Positions 1-8,900 of a stretch of DNA of 47,866 nt are shown piece by piece. Made by a program: the position numbers and the translations under genes. Every line of letters starts with the position of its first letter. The stretch's first letter is position 1. This stretch comes from Betaproteobacteria bacterium UBA5582 (GTDB taxonomy: Bacteria; Pseudomonadota; Gammaproteobacteria; Burkholderiales; Rhodocyclaceae): positions 1-47,866 of the forward strand of contig DILW01000073.1 in assembly GCA_002425245.1 (NCBI GenBank), written 5' to 3'. Under the pieces are notes generated by a model. That model saw only the letters and a program-made list of their open reading frames with translations. It was not told the DNA's origin and did no database searches.

Positions 1-126
1 CTCGGCGGCGAGCCCGGGCTGGCCGGCCCAGCGGCGCTGGGCGTGCTTGCCGGCGGCGAGATCGGCGTCGACGATGTTGCGGATGAAATTGGCGGCGGGT
101 GCGGGAGTCTTGTTATCGGCGGACAT
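1..126 (-). CDS. glnS: Glutaminyl-tRNA synthetase, N-terminal fragment (partial)
   Basis: Only the first 42 codons are inside the window; the gene runs off the left edge. The ATG at 126 opens a peptide with the segment NFIRNIVDADLAAGKH, which matches the conserved start of bacterial GlnRS just before the class I catalytic domain. The enzyme charges tRNA-Gln in the cytoplasm. The usual RFPPEPNGYLHIGH motif is not reached: after GKH there is a stretch (AQRRWAGQPG...) that in many GlnRS is short or absent. The pit gene lies upstream on the same strand, 65 bp away. The identification rests on this short N-terminal motif alone. Confidence 0.75.
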   Translation of the reverse strand, partial: MSADNKTPAPAANFIRNIVDADLAAGKHAQRRWAGQPGLAAE

Positions 127-191
127 GGAATCGGGTCAGGGGCAGTGTGCAGAGCCACAAAGCCCCGATTTTACCAGCCACCGACCCTGGA

Positions 192-1763
192 TCAGGCGTG
201 CACGATGCCGAAAATCATGAAGTAGATCATTGCCGCCATCAGCGCCGATGCCGGCACCGTGATGATCCAGGCGGCGGCGATCTTGAATACTGCCGAGCGT
301 TTGACCAGTTCGTGGCGGTATACCTTGCGCATCTGCTTGCGTTCGTACTTCGACAGGTCGGCCTGGGCGGTGCGTGCCTTCAGCTGGTCGAGCATTTCCT
401 GCTTTTCCTTGACGCTGGCCTTGGTGAAGCGGTTGAGGAAGGTTTCGACCACTTCCTTGTCGGCTCCCAGATGATGTTCCTTGATTTCCTCGATCATTTG
501 CGAATAGTTGCTCTTGAGGAATTCGCGCAGGAAACCGACGCCGAAGACGCCACCCAGTGCGATGTGCGTCGAGCTGACCGGCAGCCCGAGCTGCGAGGCG
601 ACAATGACGGTGACCGCGGCCGACATGGCGATGCAGAAGGCGCGCATCTGATCGAGTTCGGTGATTTCGCTGCCGACGGTACGGATCAGTTTGGGTCCGT
701 AGAGCGCCAGGCCAATGGCCAGGCCGATGGCGCCGACCAGCATGATCCACAGGGGTATGCTGGCCTTGCCATGCACTTCTCCGTGGGTGACGGTGTCGGC
801 GATGGCGGCCAGCGGCCCGATGGCGTTGGCGACGTCGTTGGCGCCGTGCGCGAAACTGAGCAGGGCAGCGGCGAAGATCAGGGGCACGGTAAACAGCGAA
901 TTGATGCTTTCCTTGCTGTTGGTCAGGTGTGCGGCACGGCGACGGATCGACTTGCCGGTCAGGAACCAGGTGGCCACACCGATGCCGGCACCGATGACAC
1001 AGGCGGTCCAGAAGTCGACCTTCCATATCTTGTTCAGGCCCTTGAGGATCAGATAGGTGCTGAAGGCAAAGGCCATCAGCCCGATCAGCAGCGGCACGGT
1101 GGTTTTGGCGGCGTCGACCATGTCGGTCTTGTAGGTGATCGCGCGCTTGATCCAGAACAGGAAGCCGGCGGCGATCAGCCCGCCCAGAACCGGGGAAATG
1201 ACCCAGCTGGCGGCGATCCCGCCCATCGTGCTCCAGTTGGCGGCACCCATGCCGCCGGCCGCAACGCCAGCCCCCAGCACGGCGCCGACGATGGAGTGGG
1301 TGGTCGATACCGGAGCCCCGACGGCGGTCGCGAAATTCAGCCAGATGGCGCCGGCGAGCAGGGCTGCCGTCATCATCCAGATGAAACGGTTGCTGTCGGC
1401 GATCACGCCGGGCTGGATGATGCCGCCGCGGATGGTCGACACCACGTCGCCACCGGCGATCAAGGCGCCCATGACTTCAAAAACGGCAGCGATGATGATG
1501 GCGCCGGTCATCGTGATGGCGCGCGAGCCGACCGCCGGGCCGACGTTGTTGGCGACATCGTTGGCGCCGATGTTCATGGCCATGTAGCCACCGATCATCG
1601 CGGCCACCACCAGCATGATGCCCTGGGTGCCGGTGACGCCGACGCCGAGGGCGGTGTAGATCATGATGCAGACGACGAACAGGAGCCCCATGCCGAGGCG
1701 CGCAAACTCGCGCCGGCCACGTTTGGTGGCTTTCTCGATATCGTTGAAGTCCTTGAGTTCCAT
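192..1763 (-). CDS. pit: Inorganic phosphate transporter, PiT family
   Basis: A 523-residue inner-membrane protein for low-affinity, proton-coupled uptake of phosphate or metal phosphate. It carries the two PiT signatures in inverted halves: GANDVANNVGPAVGS near residue 66 and HGANDVANAIGPLA near residue 306. A basic, soluble N-terminus of about 20 residues precedes the first membrane segment. A charged cytoplasmic loop (about residues 415-490, DKEVVETFLNRF...) precedes the last helix. The length is close to E. coli PitA. No PhoU-like (DUF47) partner gene is adjacent, although Pit often has one. The gene starts divergently from crcB. I see no convincing Pho box upstream. Confidence 0.95.
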   Translation of the reverse strand: MELKDFNDIEKATKRGRREFARLGMGLLFVVCIMIYTALGVGVTGTQGIMLVVAAMIGGYMAMNIGANDVANNVGPAVGSRAITMTGAIIIAAVFEVMGALIAGGDVVSTIRGGIIQPGVIADSNRFIWMMTAALLAGAIWLNFATAVGAPVSTTHSIVGAVLGAGVAAGGMGAANWSTMGGIAASWVISPVLGGLIAAGFLFWIKRAITYKTDMVDAAKTTVPLLIGLMAFAFSTYLILKGLNKIWKVDFWTACVIGAGIGVATWFLTGKSIRRRAAHLTNSKESINSLFTVPLIFAAALLSFAHGANDVANAIGPLAAIADTVTHGEVHGKASIPLWIMLVGAIGLAIGLALYGPKLIRTVGSEITELDQMRAFCIAMSAAVTVIVASQLGLPVSSTHIALGGVFGVGFLREFLKSNYSQMIEEIKEHHLGADKEVVETFLNRFTKASVKEKQEMLDQLKARTAQADLSKYERKQMRKVYRHELVKRSAVFKIAAAWIITVPASALMAAMIYFMIFGIVHA

Positions 1764-1952
1764 GCGTTTCTCCCGGCTCGCACTGGCCGCGAGCCTTGTT
1801 CTTGTGGCGCCGTTTCAGGAAAACCGACGACGCTTGATTGCAAAAGGCGCTATTGTGGCACCGATGTTTCATTTTTGTTACCTCTATCGGTGGCCCGCAG
1901 CCAGCCCGACTTGGCCGATGATCGCGGTAGAATCCCCGGCACAGGAGGAGGA

Positions 1953-2342
1953 ATGAACGCGATCGGATTTGCTGCTGTCGGTGCCGGTGCCGCCTTGGGC
2001 GCCTGGGTGCGCTGGGGGCTTGGGCTGGCGCTCAACCCGCTGCTCCTTGCCTTGCCGCTCGGCACCCTGGTGGCCAATGTGCTCGGTGGTTACCTGATCG
2101 GCATTGCGGTTGGCATCTTTCACCTCAATTCCGGTTTGCCCCTGGCGCTCAAATTGTTCGTGATCACCGGCTTCCTGGGCGGGATGACGACGTTTTCGAC
2201 TTTTTCCGCCGAGGTCGTCGAGCGTTTGCTGGCCAATCAGCCGGCCCTGGCCATCGGACTGGCCCTGGTGCATCTGCTGGGGTCGCTGACGGCGACCTGG
2301 CTTGGCCTGCTCAGCGTCGGCGCGACCCGTATCTGGAGCTGA
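1953..2342 (+). CDS. crcB: Fluoride ion channel/exporter CrcB
   Basis: A 129-residue, four-helix Fluc/CrcB protein that exports fluoride across the inner membrane. Diagnostic segments are GAALGAWVRWGLG at the N-terminus, GTLVANVLGGYLIG, and the channel-lining GFLGGMTTFSTFS motif. The start at 1953 is preceded by a strong AGGAGG ribosome binding site, and a TAGAAT -10-like element lies at 1928-1933. Many crcB genes are controlled by a fluoride riboswitch, but I could not recognise the crcB RNA motif in the 190-bp upstream region. The gene converges on the SagB-type gene with a gap of only 5 bp. Confidence 0.95.
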   Translation: MNAIGFAAVGAGAALGAWVRWGLGLALNPLLLALPLGTLVANVLGGYLIGIAVGIFHLNSGLPLALKLFVITGFLGGMTTFSTFSAEVVERLLANQPALAIGLALVHLLGSLTATWLGLLSVGATRIWS

Positions 2343-2347
2343 GTCGT

Positions 2348-3958
2348 TCAGCGTTCGTAGGCGGGCAGGGTCTCGATCCGGCTGTCGACCAGCGGCGTGC
2401 CAATCGTGAAGTGATAGACGCTTTGCCAGCGTGAGCCGCTCAGGCCGCAAGCTTCATGGACCGGGTCGTCGAAGAAACAGCCGATGCCTGTGCCCCTGAA
2501 GCCTGCCGCCTCCGCCTCCAGGTATAGCGCCTGGCCGACCAGCCCGGCTTCACGCAGCAATTCCCGGTAACCGTAGCCGTCGATCGCCTGGTCGTCGAAC
2601 TCGCCGAGCATGCCGAGCGAAAAGGCGCTGGTCGAGGCGATGTCCTGATGGCAGGAAAGGCCGCGGGCCAGGCGTTGCATTTCCATCAATCCGAGTTCGG
2701 TCAGGCGGATCAGGCCCAGATGCTCGGGCGCCCTTGTTTCTGATTGCATCTCGGGAAAGCGGGCGCGAACTGCTTCAGGCAGTTCCCGGGCCGCGGTCGG
2801 GGTGCGCGGTAACAGGTAAATGCCGGGAGAGAGTCCGTCGACACGCAGCACGAAGAGCAGAAGGTGGATGCGCGATGGGCCTTCCTGGGCTCCGAACGGG
2901 GGCATCGGGCGCGGCAGCACGGCATCCAGCATGCGGAAGAAGGCTGCCTCGGGCAGGCTGCACTTCGGATCAAAACGCTGGCCGCTGCGCCGTTGGCGGA
3001 TGATCCGGACGGCCCCGCCGTCACCCGGGTGGGGGGTGAGCGCGGGCAGCGGGTGAAATTGCGCGGGCGCGTGGGCCGGAATCTGGATGCGGCTGGCCGC
3101 CGCCGCTTGATCGATCACCGGCCAGCGGTAGCCGGGGGAGGGGTCGATACGGCTTGGTCGCCCCTGCCAGGCCACCCGCTCAAGGCCCTGGCGCAAACTT
3201 GCCAGCGACGGATGTGGATCGAGCCCGGGGGCGTCGATGGTCACCAGGATTTCAGCTTCTTCCGTTTCGGTGAAGGCGTATCGCGACGGCGGAAAATCGT
3301 CGCCTCGGTCCAGACCGAGGAGGTGGCTGAGGTTCTCGCTGCTGACGGCAAGTGGCTTGATCGTCCAGCCCAGTACGGCAGCAGCGTAGGCCAGTGCGCC
3401 GAGGGCATGACCGACATCCAGTTGGCAGTAGCGAAAGGCGCGTTCGCCGTATTTCCAGGCCTCGCGCCACATGATGCTGCTCAGTCCGATTGCCAGCCGG
3501 GGTTGTCCCATCGCTGGCGGGGTCAGCGCGCGTCCTTCGAGCGCATGGCGCTCCGGGTCGTAATGGTGCACGCCGTCGGGAACACCGGGCAACCCGCCCG
3601 CCAGGATCCAGGCTTCGACCGGGTGCAGGTTGCCCGACGAAGGATTGCAGCGCAGTGCCCAGCGACTCGACCCCCAGCGTTTCCAGGCGGAGATGGCAAA
3701 CGACAATTCAAGCAGGGCGCCAAGGCCGTTCAGGTCGGCGGCGACCTCTCTGGCGGGGGGCGTCGGCAGTTCGGCGAAAGGTCGCTCGAAACGGTCAGCG
3801 CTCAGCGGTAGTTCAAGTCGCGGGGCACCGGGATAGTGCCGGAAAGCGGCGGGCTGGGCATCCCAGTCGAGCAGGCCGGGGCCTTCGGCAAAAGCTTCGA
3901 AACGGTGTTTGGTGCGAGCGTGATAGACGCGCAGTGGGGTGAGCTGAAGGTCCGGCAC
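2348..3958 (-). CDS. Standalone SagB-type FMN oxidoreductase
   Basis: A 536-residue protein of the SagB/ThcOx nitroreductase-like family. The first nitroreductase domain carries the FMN-binding segment CNPSSGNLHPVEAW at about residues 104-117. A second nitroreductase-like half starts near residue 300 (IRQRRSGQRFDPK). Characterised SagB enzymes oxidise azolines to azoles in thiazole/oxazole-modified peptides. No cyclodehydratase (SagC/D), precursor peptide or transporter is next to this copy, so its substrate cannot be inferred. The start is GTG at 3958 with an AAGGAAAG ribosome binding site on the minus strand. It is probably monocistronic and ends 5 bp from the end of crcB. Confidence 0.8.
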   Translation of the reverse strand: MPDLQLTPLRVYHARTKHRFEAFAEGPGLLDWDAQPAAFRHYPGAPRLELPLSADRFERPFAELPTPPAREVAADLNGLGALLELSFAISAWKRWGSSRWALRCNPSSGNLHPVEAWILAGGLPGVPDGVHHYDPERHALEGRALTPPAMGQPRLAIGLSSIMWREAWKYGERAFRYCQLDVGHALGALAYAAAVLGWTIKPLAVSSENLSHLLGLDRGDDFPPSRYAFTETEEAEILVTIDAPGLDPHPSLASLRQGLERVAWQGRPSRIDPSPGYRWPVIDQAAAASRIQIPAHAPAQFHPLPALTPHPGDGGAVRIIRQRRSGQRFDPKCSLPEAAFFRMLDAVLPRPMPPFGAQEGPSRIHLLLFVLRVDGLSPGIYLLPRTPTAARELPEAVRARFPEMQSETRAPEHLGLIRLTELGLMEMQRLARGLSCHQDIASTSAFSLGMLGEFDDQAIDGYGYRELLREAGLVGQALYLEAEAAGFRGTGIGCFFDDPVHEACGLSGSRWQSVYHFTIGTPLVDSRIETLPAYER

Positions 3959-4073
3959 GATGGCTGTCTTTCCTTGCTTGATTGATTATGCATGGGAATG
4001 CTGTATGCCTGTTTCAAGTCCTGGCGCTGAAGGCATTGGCATTTTCCCGGCGGAAAAGTTCAACGATCGGGCG

Positions 4074-4108
4074 AAAAAGGGGGCACCCCGGCCTTCCCCC
4101 AGGCCGGG
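4074..4108 (-). terminator. Rho-independent terminator of the chemoreceptor gene
   Basis: Read on the minus strand about 30 nt after the chemoreceptor stop: a 7-bp perfect GC stem (CCCGGCC/GGCCGGG) with an 8-nt loop, followed after GTGCCCCC by a run of five T. The separation between stem and T run is slightly long for a textbook terminator. Confidence 0.6.
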
Positions 4109-4135
4109 ATCGGTCTTTCCTTGCCGGGGAGGCAG

Positions 4136-5764
4136 CTAGACCTTGAAGCGGGCTGTTTCGGCACTCAGGCTGCGGGCCGTGTCGAGCAGCGATTGCGCGG
4201 CCTGGGCGGTGCTGCGCATGCTGTCGCCGGTGTTCTCCACCTGGTTGGCGATGCGCTCTACCTGTTGTGCCAGCGAGGTGCTGGCTTCGCTTTGTTCGCG
4301 GGTCGAGGCGGCGACATCGCGGACCAGCCCCTGGGCTGCGCGCGAACCTTCGGCGATGCGGTGCAGCAGTTCGCTCGTTTCGCCTGCGGTGACGCGCGCC
4401 TGTTCCGCTTCCGGCAGGGCGGCGTCCATGACCCGGGCGGCGTTCAGCGTTTCGCTCTGAATCCGGTCGACGACGCCGGAGATTTCCAGGGTTGCTTTTT
4501 CCGTGCGTTCGGCAAGTACCCGGACTTCGTCGGCGACGACCGCGAAGCCGCGGCCTTGTTCGCCGGCACGGGCGGCTTCGATGGCGGCATTGAGCGCGAG
4601 CAGATTGGTCTGGCCGGCGATATCCTTGATCACCGAGGCAATGCGCGCGACTTCCTGGGTGTTGGCTGACAGCGAGCGGACCTTTGCAGCGGCTTCGCCG
4701 ACGGTTCCGGCCATGGTCGCGATATTGGCGGCGACGGTTTCGACGCTGCGTTCGCCCTGGCTGGCGAGTTCGGCGGCGCCGCTGGCGTGCTCCTCGGTCT
4801 CGCCGGCATTGCTCGAGACATGGGTGATCGAGACGGTCAGCTCCTCCATCGCCGCCGCCATTGTCTGCGTCGCGTCGGTCTGGGCCGAGGCGGCGTCGGC
4901 GACACGGGCCGAGGTGTCGGAAATTTCCTGGGCAGCACCTGCCACCTGGGTGGCGTTTTGCGAGATGTTGGCCATCATCCGGCGCAAGCTCTCGACAAGT
5001 TGGTTGAGTTCACCGAGCAGGCTGCCGGGCACGGTGCGCTCAATCGAGACGGTAAGGTCGCCGGCTGCGACCTTGCTCATCGTAGCCACCGCCACCGCTG
5101 GTTCGCCGCCGATCTGGGCGAGCAGCGAGCGTGCCACCCACCAAGTGATGCCGCCGACGACCAGCAGGATTAGAGTGATGACGATGCCGGCGTTGCGCAA
5201 CTGCTGGTAGAACAGCGCATCGAGGTCGTCGATGTACAAGCCGGTGCCGATCACCCAGTCCCAGGGAGCAAAGTGCTCGACGCGCTGGAGTTTGGGCACC
5301 AGTGCTTCGCTACCCGGTTTTGCGGTCTGCGTTTCGGTAAAGCCGGTTTTGTCGAGCGCGGTCTTGACCAGATCGCGGACGGTGTAATTGCCCTGTTTGT
5401 CCTGGCGGTCCCAGTGACTCTTGCCGACATACTCGGGGCGGATCGGGTGCATCACGCCCATGCCCTTGCTGTCATAGACGTAGAAATATTCCGGCCCGAG
5501 GTAGCGCATGCCGCGCAGTGCATCGCTCGCATGCTTCTGAGCCTGTTCCCGGCTGAGTTCGCCCTTGGCCTCCTGCTCCTGGAACGCCTTGATCGTGCTG
5601 GTGGCGATGTCGATGGCGGCGTTCAGGGTTGCCTTGCGGTCTTCGAGCAGTTGTGCGCGCAGGTGCAGGACCTGGAAGGTGCCGAGCAGGATCAGGCCGA
5701 GCAGGGCGACCAGGACGGACAGGGTGAGTCGTCCCTTCATGCTGGAAAAGCTGAACAAATTCAT
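4136..5764 (-). CDS. Methyl-accepting chemotaxis protein with single Cache sensor domain
   Basis: A 542-residue chemoreceptor. An N-terminal membrane helix (about 12-32) is followed by a periplasmic sCache_2-type domain (about 35-185) with the typical YFYVYDSKGMGVMHP and WDWVIGTGLYIDD segments. Then come a second membrane helix, a HAMP-like region, and a cytoplasmic signalling domain whose hairpin tip includes DIAGQTNLLALNAAIEAARAGEQGRGFAVVADEVR. It should pass small-molecule signals (often carboxylates for this sensor fold) to CheA/CheW. I chose the start at 5764 because it has a GGAGA ribosome binding site 7 nt upstream; a longer frame upstream has no such support. No C-terminal CheR-tethering pentapeptide is seen (it ends ARFKV). 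Ligand unknown. Confidence 0.93.
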   Translation of the reverse strand: MNLFSFSSMKGRLTLSVLVALLGLILLGTFQVLHLRAQLLEDRKATLNAAIDIATSTIKAFQEQEAKGELSREQAQKHASDALRGMRYLGPEYFYVYDSKGMGVMHPIRPEYVGKSHWDRQDKQGNYTVRDLVKTALDKTGFTETQTAKPGSEALVPKLQRVEHFAPWDWVIGTGLYIDDLDALFYQQLRNAGIVITLILLVVGGITWWVARSLLAQIGGEPAVAVATMSKVAAGDLTVSIERTVPGSLLGELNQLVESLRRMMANISQNATQVAGAAQEISDTSARVADAASAQTDATQTMAAAMEELTVSITHVSSNAGETEEHASGAAELASQGERSVETVAANIATMAGTVGEAAAKVRSLSANTQEVARIASVIKDIAGQTNLLALNAAIEAARAGEQGRGFAVVADEVRVLAERTEKATLEISGVVDRIQSETLNAARVMDAALPEAEQARVTAGETSELLHRIAEGSRAAQGLVRDVAASTREQSEASTSLAQQVERIANQVENTGDSMRSTAQAAQSLLDTARSLSAETARFKV

Positions 5765-5783
5765 GATTTTGTCTCCGTTATGT

Positions 5784-5799
5784 TGCTGATTTTTCAGCA
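5784..5799 (-). promoter_or_regulatory. Small perfect hairpin in the chemoreceptor leader
   Basis: Perfect inverted repeat TGCTGA - 4 nt - TCAGCA, 20 to 35 nt upstream of the chemoreceptor start and just before its ribosome binding site. In the mRNA it would form a 6-bp stem with an AAAA loop. A role in translation is possible but unproven. Confidence 0.35.
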
Positions 5800-5913
5800 T
5801 TGTGTTTTCTGGAGGCCAGAGTATGAGCTCCCAATTAACCTGTCTATAAGTGATGCTACTTAGAGGGTGTGTCCGGCAAATGACGCGGCTTGTGCCGGCC
5901 AGACGTCGCCGCC

Positions 5914-5932
5914 GGGCGAATATAATTCGCCC
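5914..5932 (+). promoter_or_regulatory. hrpA promoter -10 element inside a palindrome
   Basis: A consensus TATAAT (5921-5926) overlaps a perfect 7-bp inverted repeat, GGGCGAA - 5 nt - TTCGCCC. It ends only 8 nt before the hrpA ATG at 5935, which has no Shine-Dalgarno sequence. Transcription from this -10 would start at about the ATG and give a leaderless or nearly leaderless mRNA. The -35 region at normal spacing is poor. Confidence 0.5.
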
Positions 5933-5934
5933 CC

Positions 5935-8900
5935 ATGTCTGCCAACTTCCGCAAGCCCGCGTCGCGCGACGACGTTTCCCTGTCCACCCTGACCGCCGAT
6001 GCCCGCCGCCTGCGCGCGCTGCAGCGCGAACTGCCACGGTCGACCGGCGACAAGCGGCAAAAACTCCAGGCTGATCTGGAGAAGTTGCTCGCCACGTCAC
6101 AGGCCGCCGTTGCCGAACGGCGCGGCAAACTGCCGCAACCGGAATTTCAGCCCGACCTGCCGGTCAACGAGCGGCGCGACGAAATCGCCAGGCTGATCGC
6201 CGACAACCAGGTGGTCATCGTCTGCGGCGAAACCGGTTCGGGCAAGACGACGCAGTTGCCGAAGATCTGCCTCGATCTCGGCATCGGTGCCCGTGGCCTG
6301 ATCGGCCACACGCAGCCGCGCCGCCTCGCCGCGCGTTCGGTGGCGACGCGCCTCGCGCAGGAGTTGAAGACCCAGGTCGGTGCCGGTGTCGGCGTGAAAA
6401 TCCGCTTCCACGACAAATCGACGTCGGAGAGCTGGGTCAAGCTGATGACCGACGGCATCCTGCTCGCCGAGTCGCAAAGCGATCCCTACCTGAACGCCTA
6501 TGAGGCGATCATCATCGACGAGGCGCACGAGCGCAGCCTGAACATCGACTTCCTGCTCGGCTACCTGAAGCAGTTGCTGCCGCGCCGGCCGGACCTCAAG
6601 CTCATCATCACCTCGGCGACCATCGACGCCGAGCGCTTTTCGCAGCATTTCAACGGTGCGCCAGTGATCGAGGTGTCCGGGCGCCTGTACCCGGTCGAAG
6701 TGCGCCATCGCCCGGTCGAGGACATCGACAAGAAGGATGACGAGCGCGACCTCTACGACGCCATTGTCGACGCCGCCGACGAACTGGCCCGCGTTGGCTC
6801 CGGCGACATCCTGGTCTTCCTGCCCGGTGAGCGCGAAATCCGTGAGGCGGCAGAGGCCTTGCGCAAGCATGCCCTGGCTCGTCCGGGCTTGAGCACCGCG
6901 CATGCGCCGGAAATCCTGCCGCTCTTCTCGCGCCTGTCGGCTTCCGAGCAGGACCGCATCTTCAAGCCCTCGGGCGGCCAGCGGCGCATCGTGCTGGCGA
7001 CCAACGTCGCCGAAACCTCGCTCACCGTGCCGGGCATCCGCTACGTCATCGACACCGGCCTGGCGCGGGTCAAACGCTACTCCTACCGCAACAAGGTCGA
7101 GCAGTTGCAGGTCGAGAAGATTTCGCAGGCGGCGGCACGTCAGCGCGCCGGCCGCTGCGGCCGGGTGGCGGCGGGCGTGTGCATCCGCCTCTACGACGAG
7201 GCCGATTTCAACGCCCGGCCGCCGTTTACCGATCCGGAAATCCTGCGTTCCTCGCTGGCCGGCGTCATCCTGCGCATGAAGTCGCTGCGCCTGACCGATG
7301 TCGAGAGCTTCCCCTTCATCGAGCCGCCGCCGGCCAAGGCAATCAGCGACGGCTACGCGCTGTTGCAGGAACTCGGCGCGCTCGATGATGAAAACCGCCT
7401 GACCAAGGTCGGCGAGGCGCTGGCGAAACTGCCGCTCGATCCGCGCATCGGCCGCATGCTGGTCGCCGCGCGCGATCTCGGTTGTCTGAGCGAAGTGCTG
7501 GTCATCGCTGCCGGGCTGTCCACGCAGGACCCGCGCGAGCGGCCGCAGGAACGCCAGCAGGCGGCGGACGAGAAGCACAAGCTGTTCGCCGACGAGAAGT
7601 CCGAATTCCTGAGTTGGGTCAAACTCTGGCAGTGGTTCCAGAACGCCGTCGAGCACAAGAAATCGAACAAGTCGCTGGTCGATACCTGCCACGCGCACTT
7701 CCTCTCCTACCTGCGCCTGCGCGAATGGCGCGAGGTGCATGGCCAGTTGCACGCGATGGTCGCCGAACTGGGCTGGAAGGAAAACGACCTTCCCGGCACC
7801 TACGACGCCATCCACATGGCGCTGCTCTCTGGCCTGCTCGGCAACATCGGCTGCAAGTCGGACGAATCCGGCTACTACCTCGGTGCGCGCGGCATCCGTT
7901 TCCTGATCCACCCGTCGTCGCCGCTGCAGAAGAAGGCCGGCAAGTGGATCATGGCTGCCGAGATCACCGAGACGACGCGCCTGTTTGGTCGTTGCGTCGC
8001 CCGTATCGAGGATGCCTGGATCGAGAAAGTGGGCGCTCACCTGATCAAGCGCCAGTACTTCGATCCGCACTGGGAAAAGAAGGCGATGCAGGTCGCCGGC
8101 TGGGAGCGCACGACCCTCTACGGGATCGTCATCAACCCCAAGCGGCGTATCCATTACGGCCCGCTGGCGCCGGCCGAGGCGCGCGAGATCTTCATCCGTC
8201 AGGGGCTGGTTGCCGAGGAAATCGAGGAAAGCTTTGCCAAGCGCTGGCCCTTCTTCCAGCACAACCAGAAGCAGATCCGCGAGATCGAGAAGATCGAGCA
8301 CAAGCAGCGCCGGCAGGACGTGCTGGTCGATGACGAGCTGATCTTTGCCTTCTACGATCATCTCATCCCGGAAGACATCCACAATGGCGCCACCTTCGAC
8401 CACTGGCGCAAGACCGCCGAGCTGGACAACCCCAAACTGCTCTTCCTGGCCAAGGACGACCTGATGCGCCACTCGGCGGCCGGCGTCACCACCGAGGCCT
8501 TCCCGCACAAGCTCAAGGCCGGCGGCGTGGAGTACGCACTCACTTATCACTTCGAGCCGGGCTCGCCGAGGGATGGCGTGACGCTGACGCTGCCGCTGGC
8601 GCAGCTCAACCAGATTCCGGCGGCGCGTATGGAATGGCTGGTGCCGGGACTGATCAAGGAAAAACTGGTGCAGTTGATCAAGACGCTGCCGCAGAAAATC
8701 CGCGCCAAGCTGGTGCCGGTGCCGGAATTCGTCGAGGAATTCCTGGCCGCTGTCGAAGGCAACGACCGCAAGCTCAACCAGGGCATCATCAACCCGCTGA
8801 TCGAATTCATCCTCGAAGCGCGCGGCCTGAACGCGCGCGGCTGGGCGGTGACGCCCGACGCCTTCCGCCCCGACGCATTGCCGCCGCACTTCTCGATGAA

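Noticed and set aside
1764..1952. Fluoride riboswitch upstream of crcB
   Set aside because: I looked for the conserved crcB RNA motif and could not find it; the region seems to contain only promoter elements.
99..2342. A 747-codon plus-strand frame antisense to the phosphate transporter
   Set aside because: Its sequence is low-complexity, Asp/Gly/His-rich antisense translation of pit. Only its last 129 codons (crcB) have a start site and family match.
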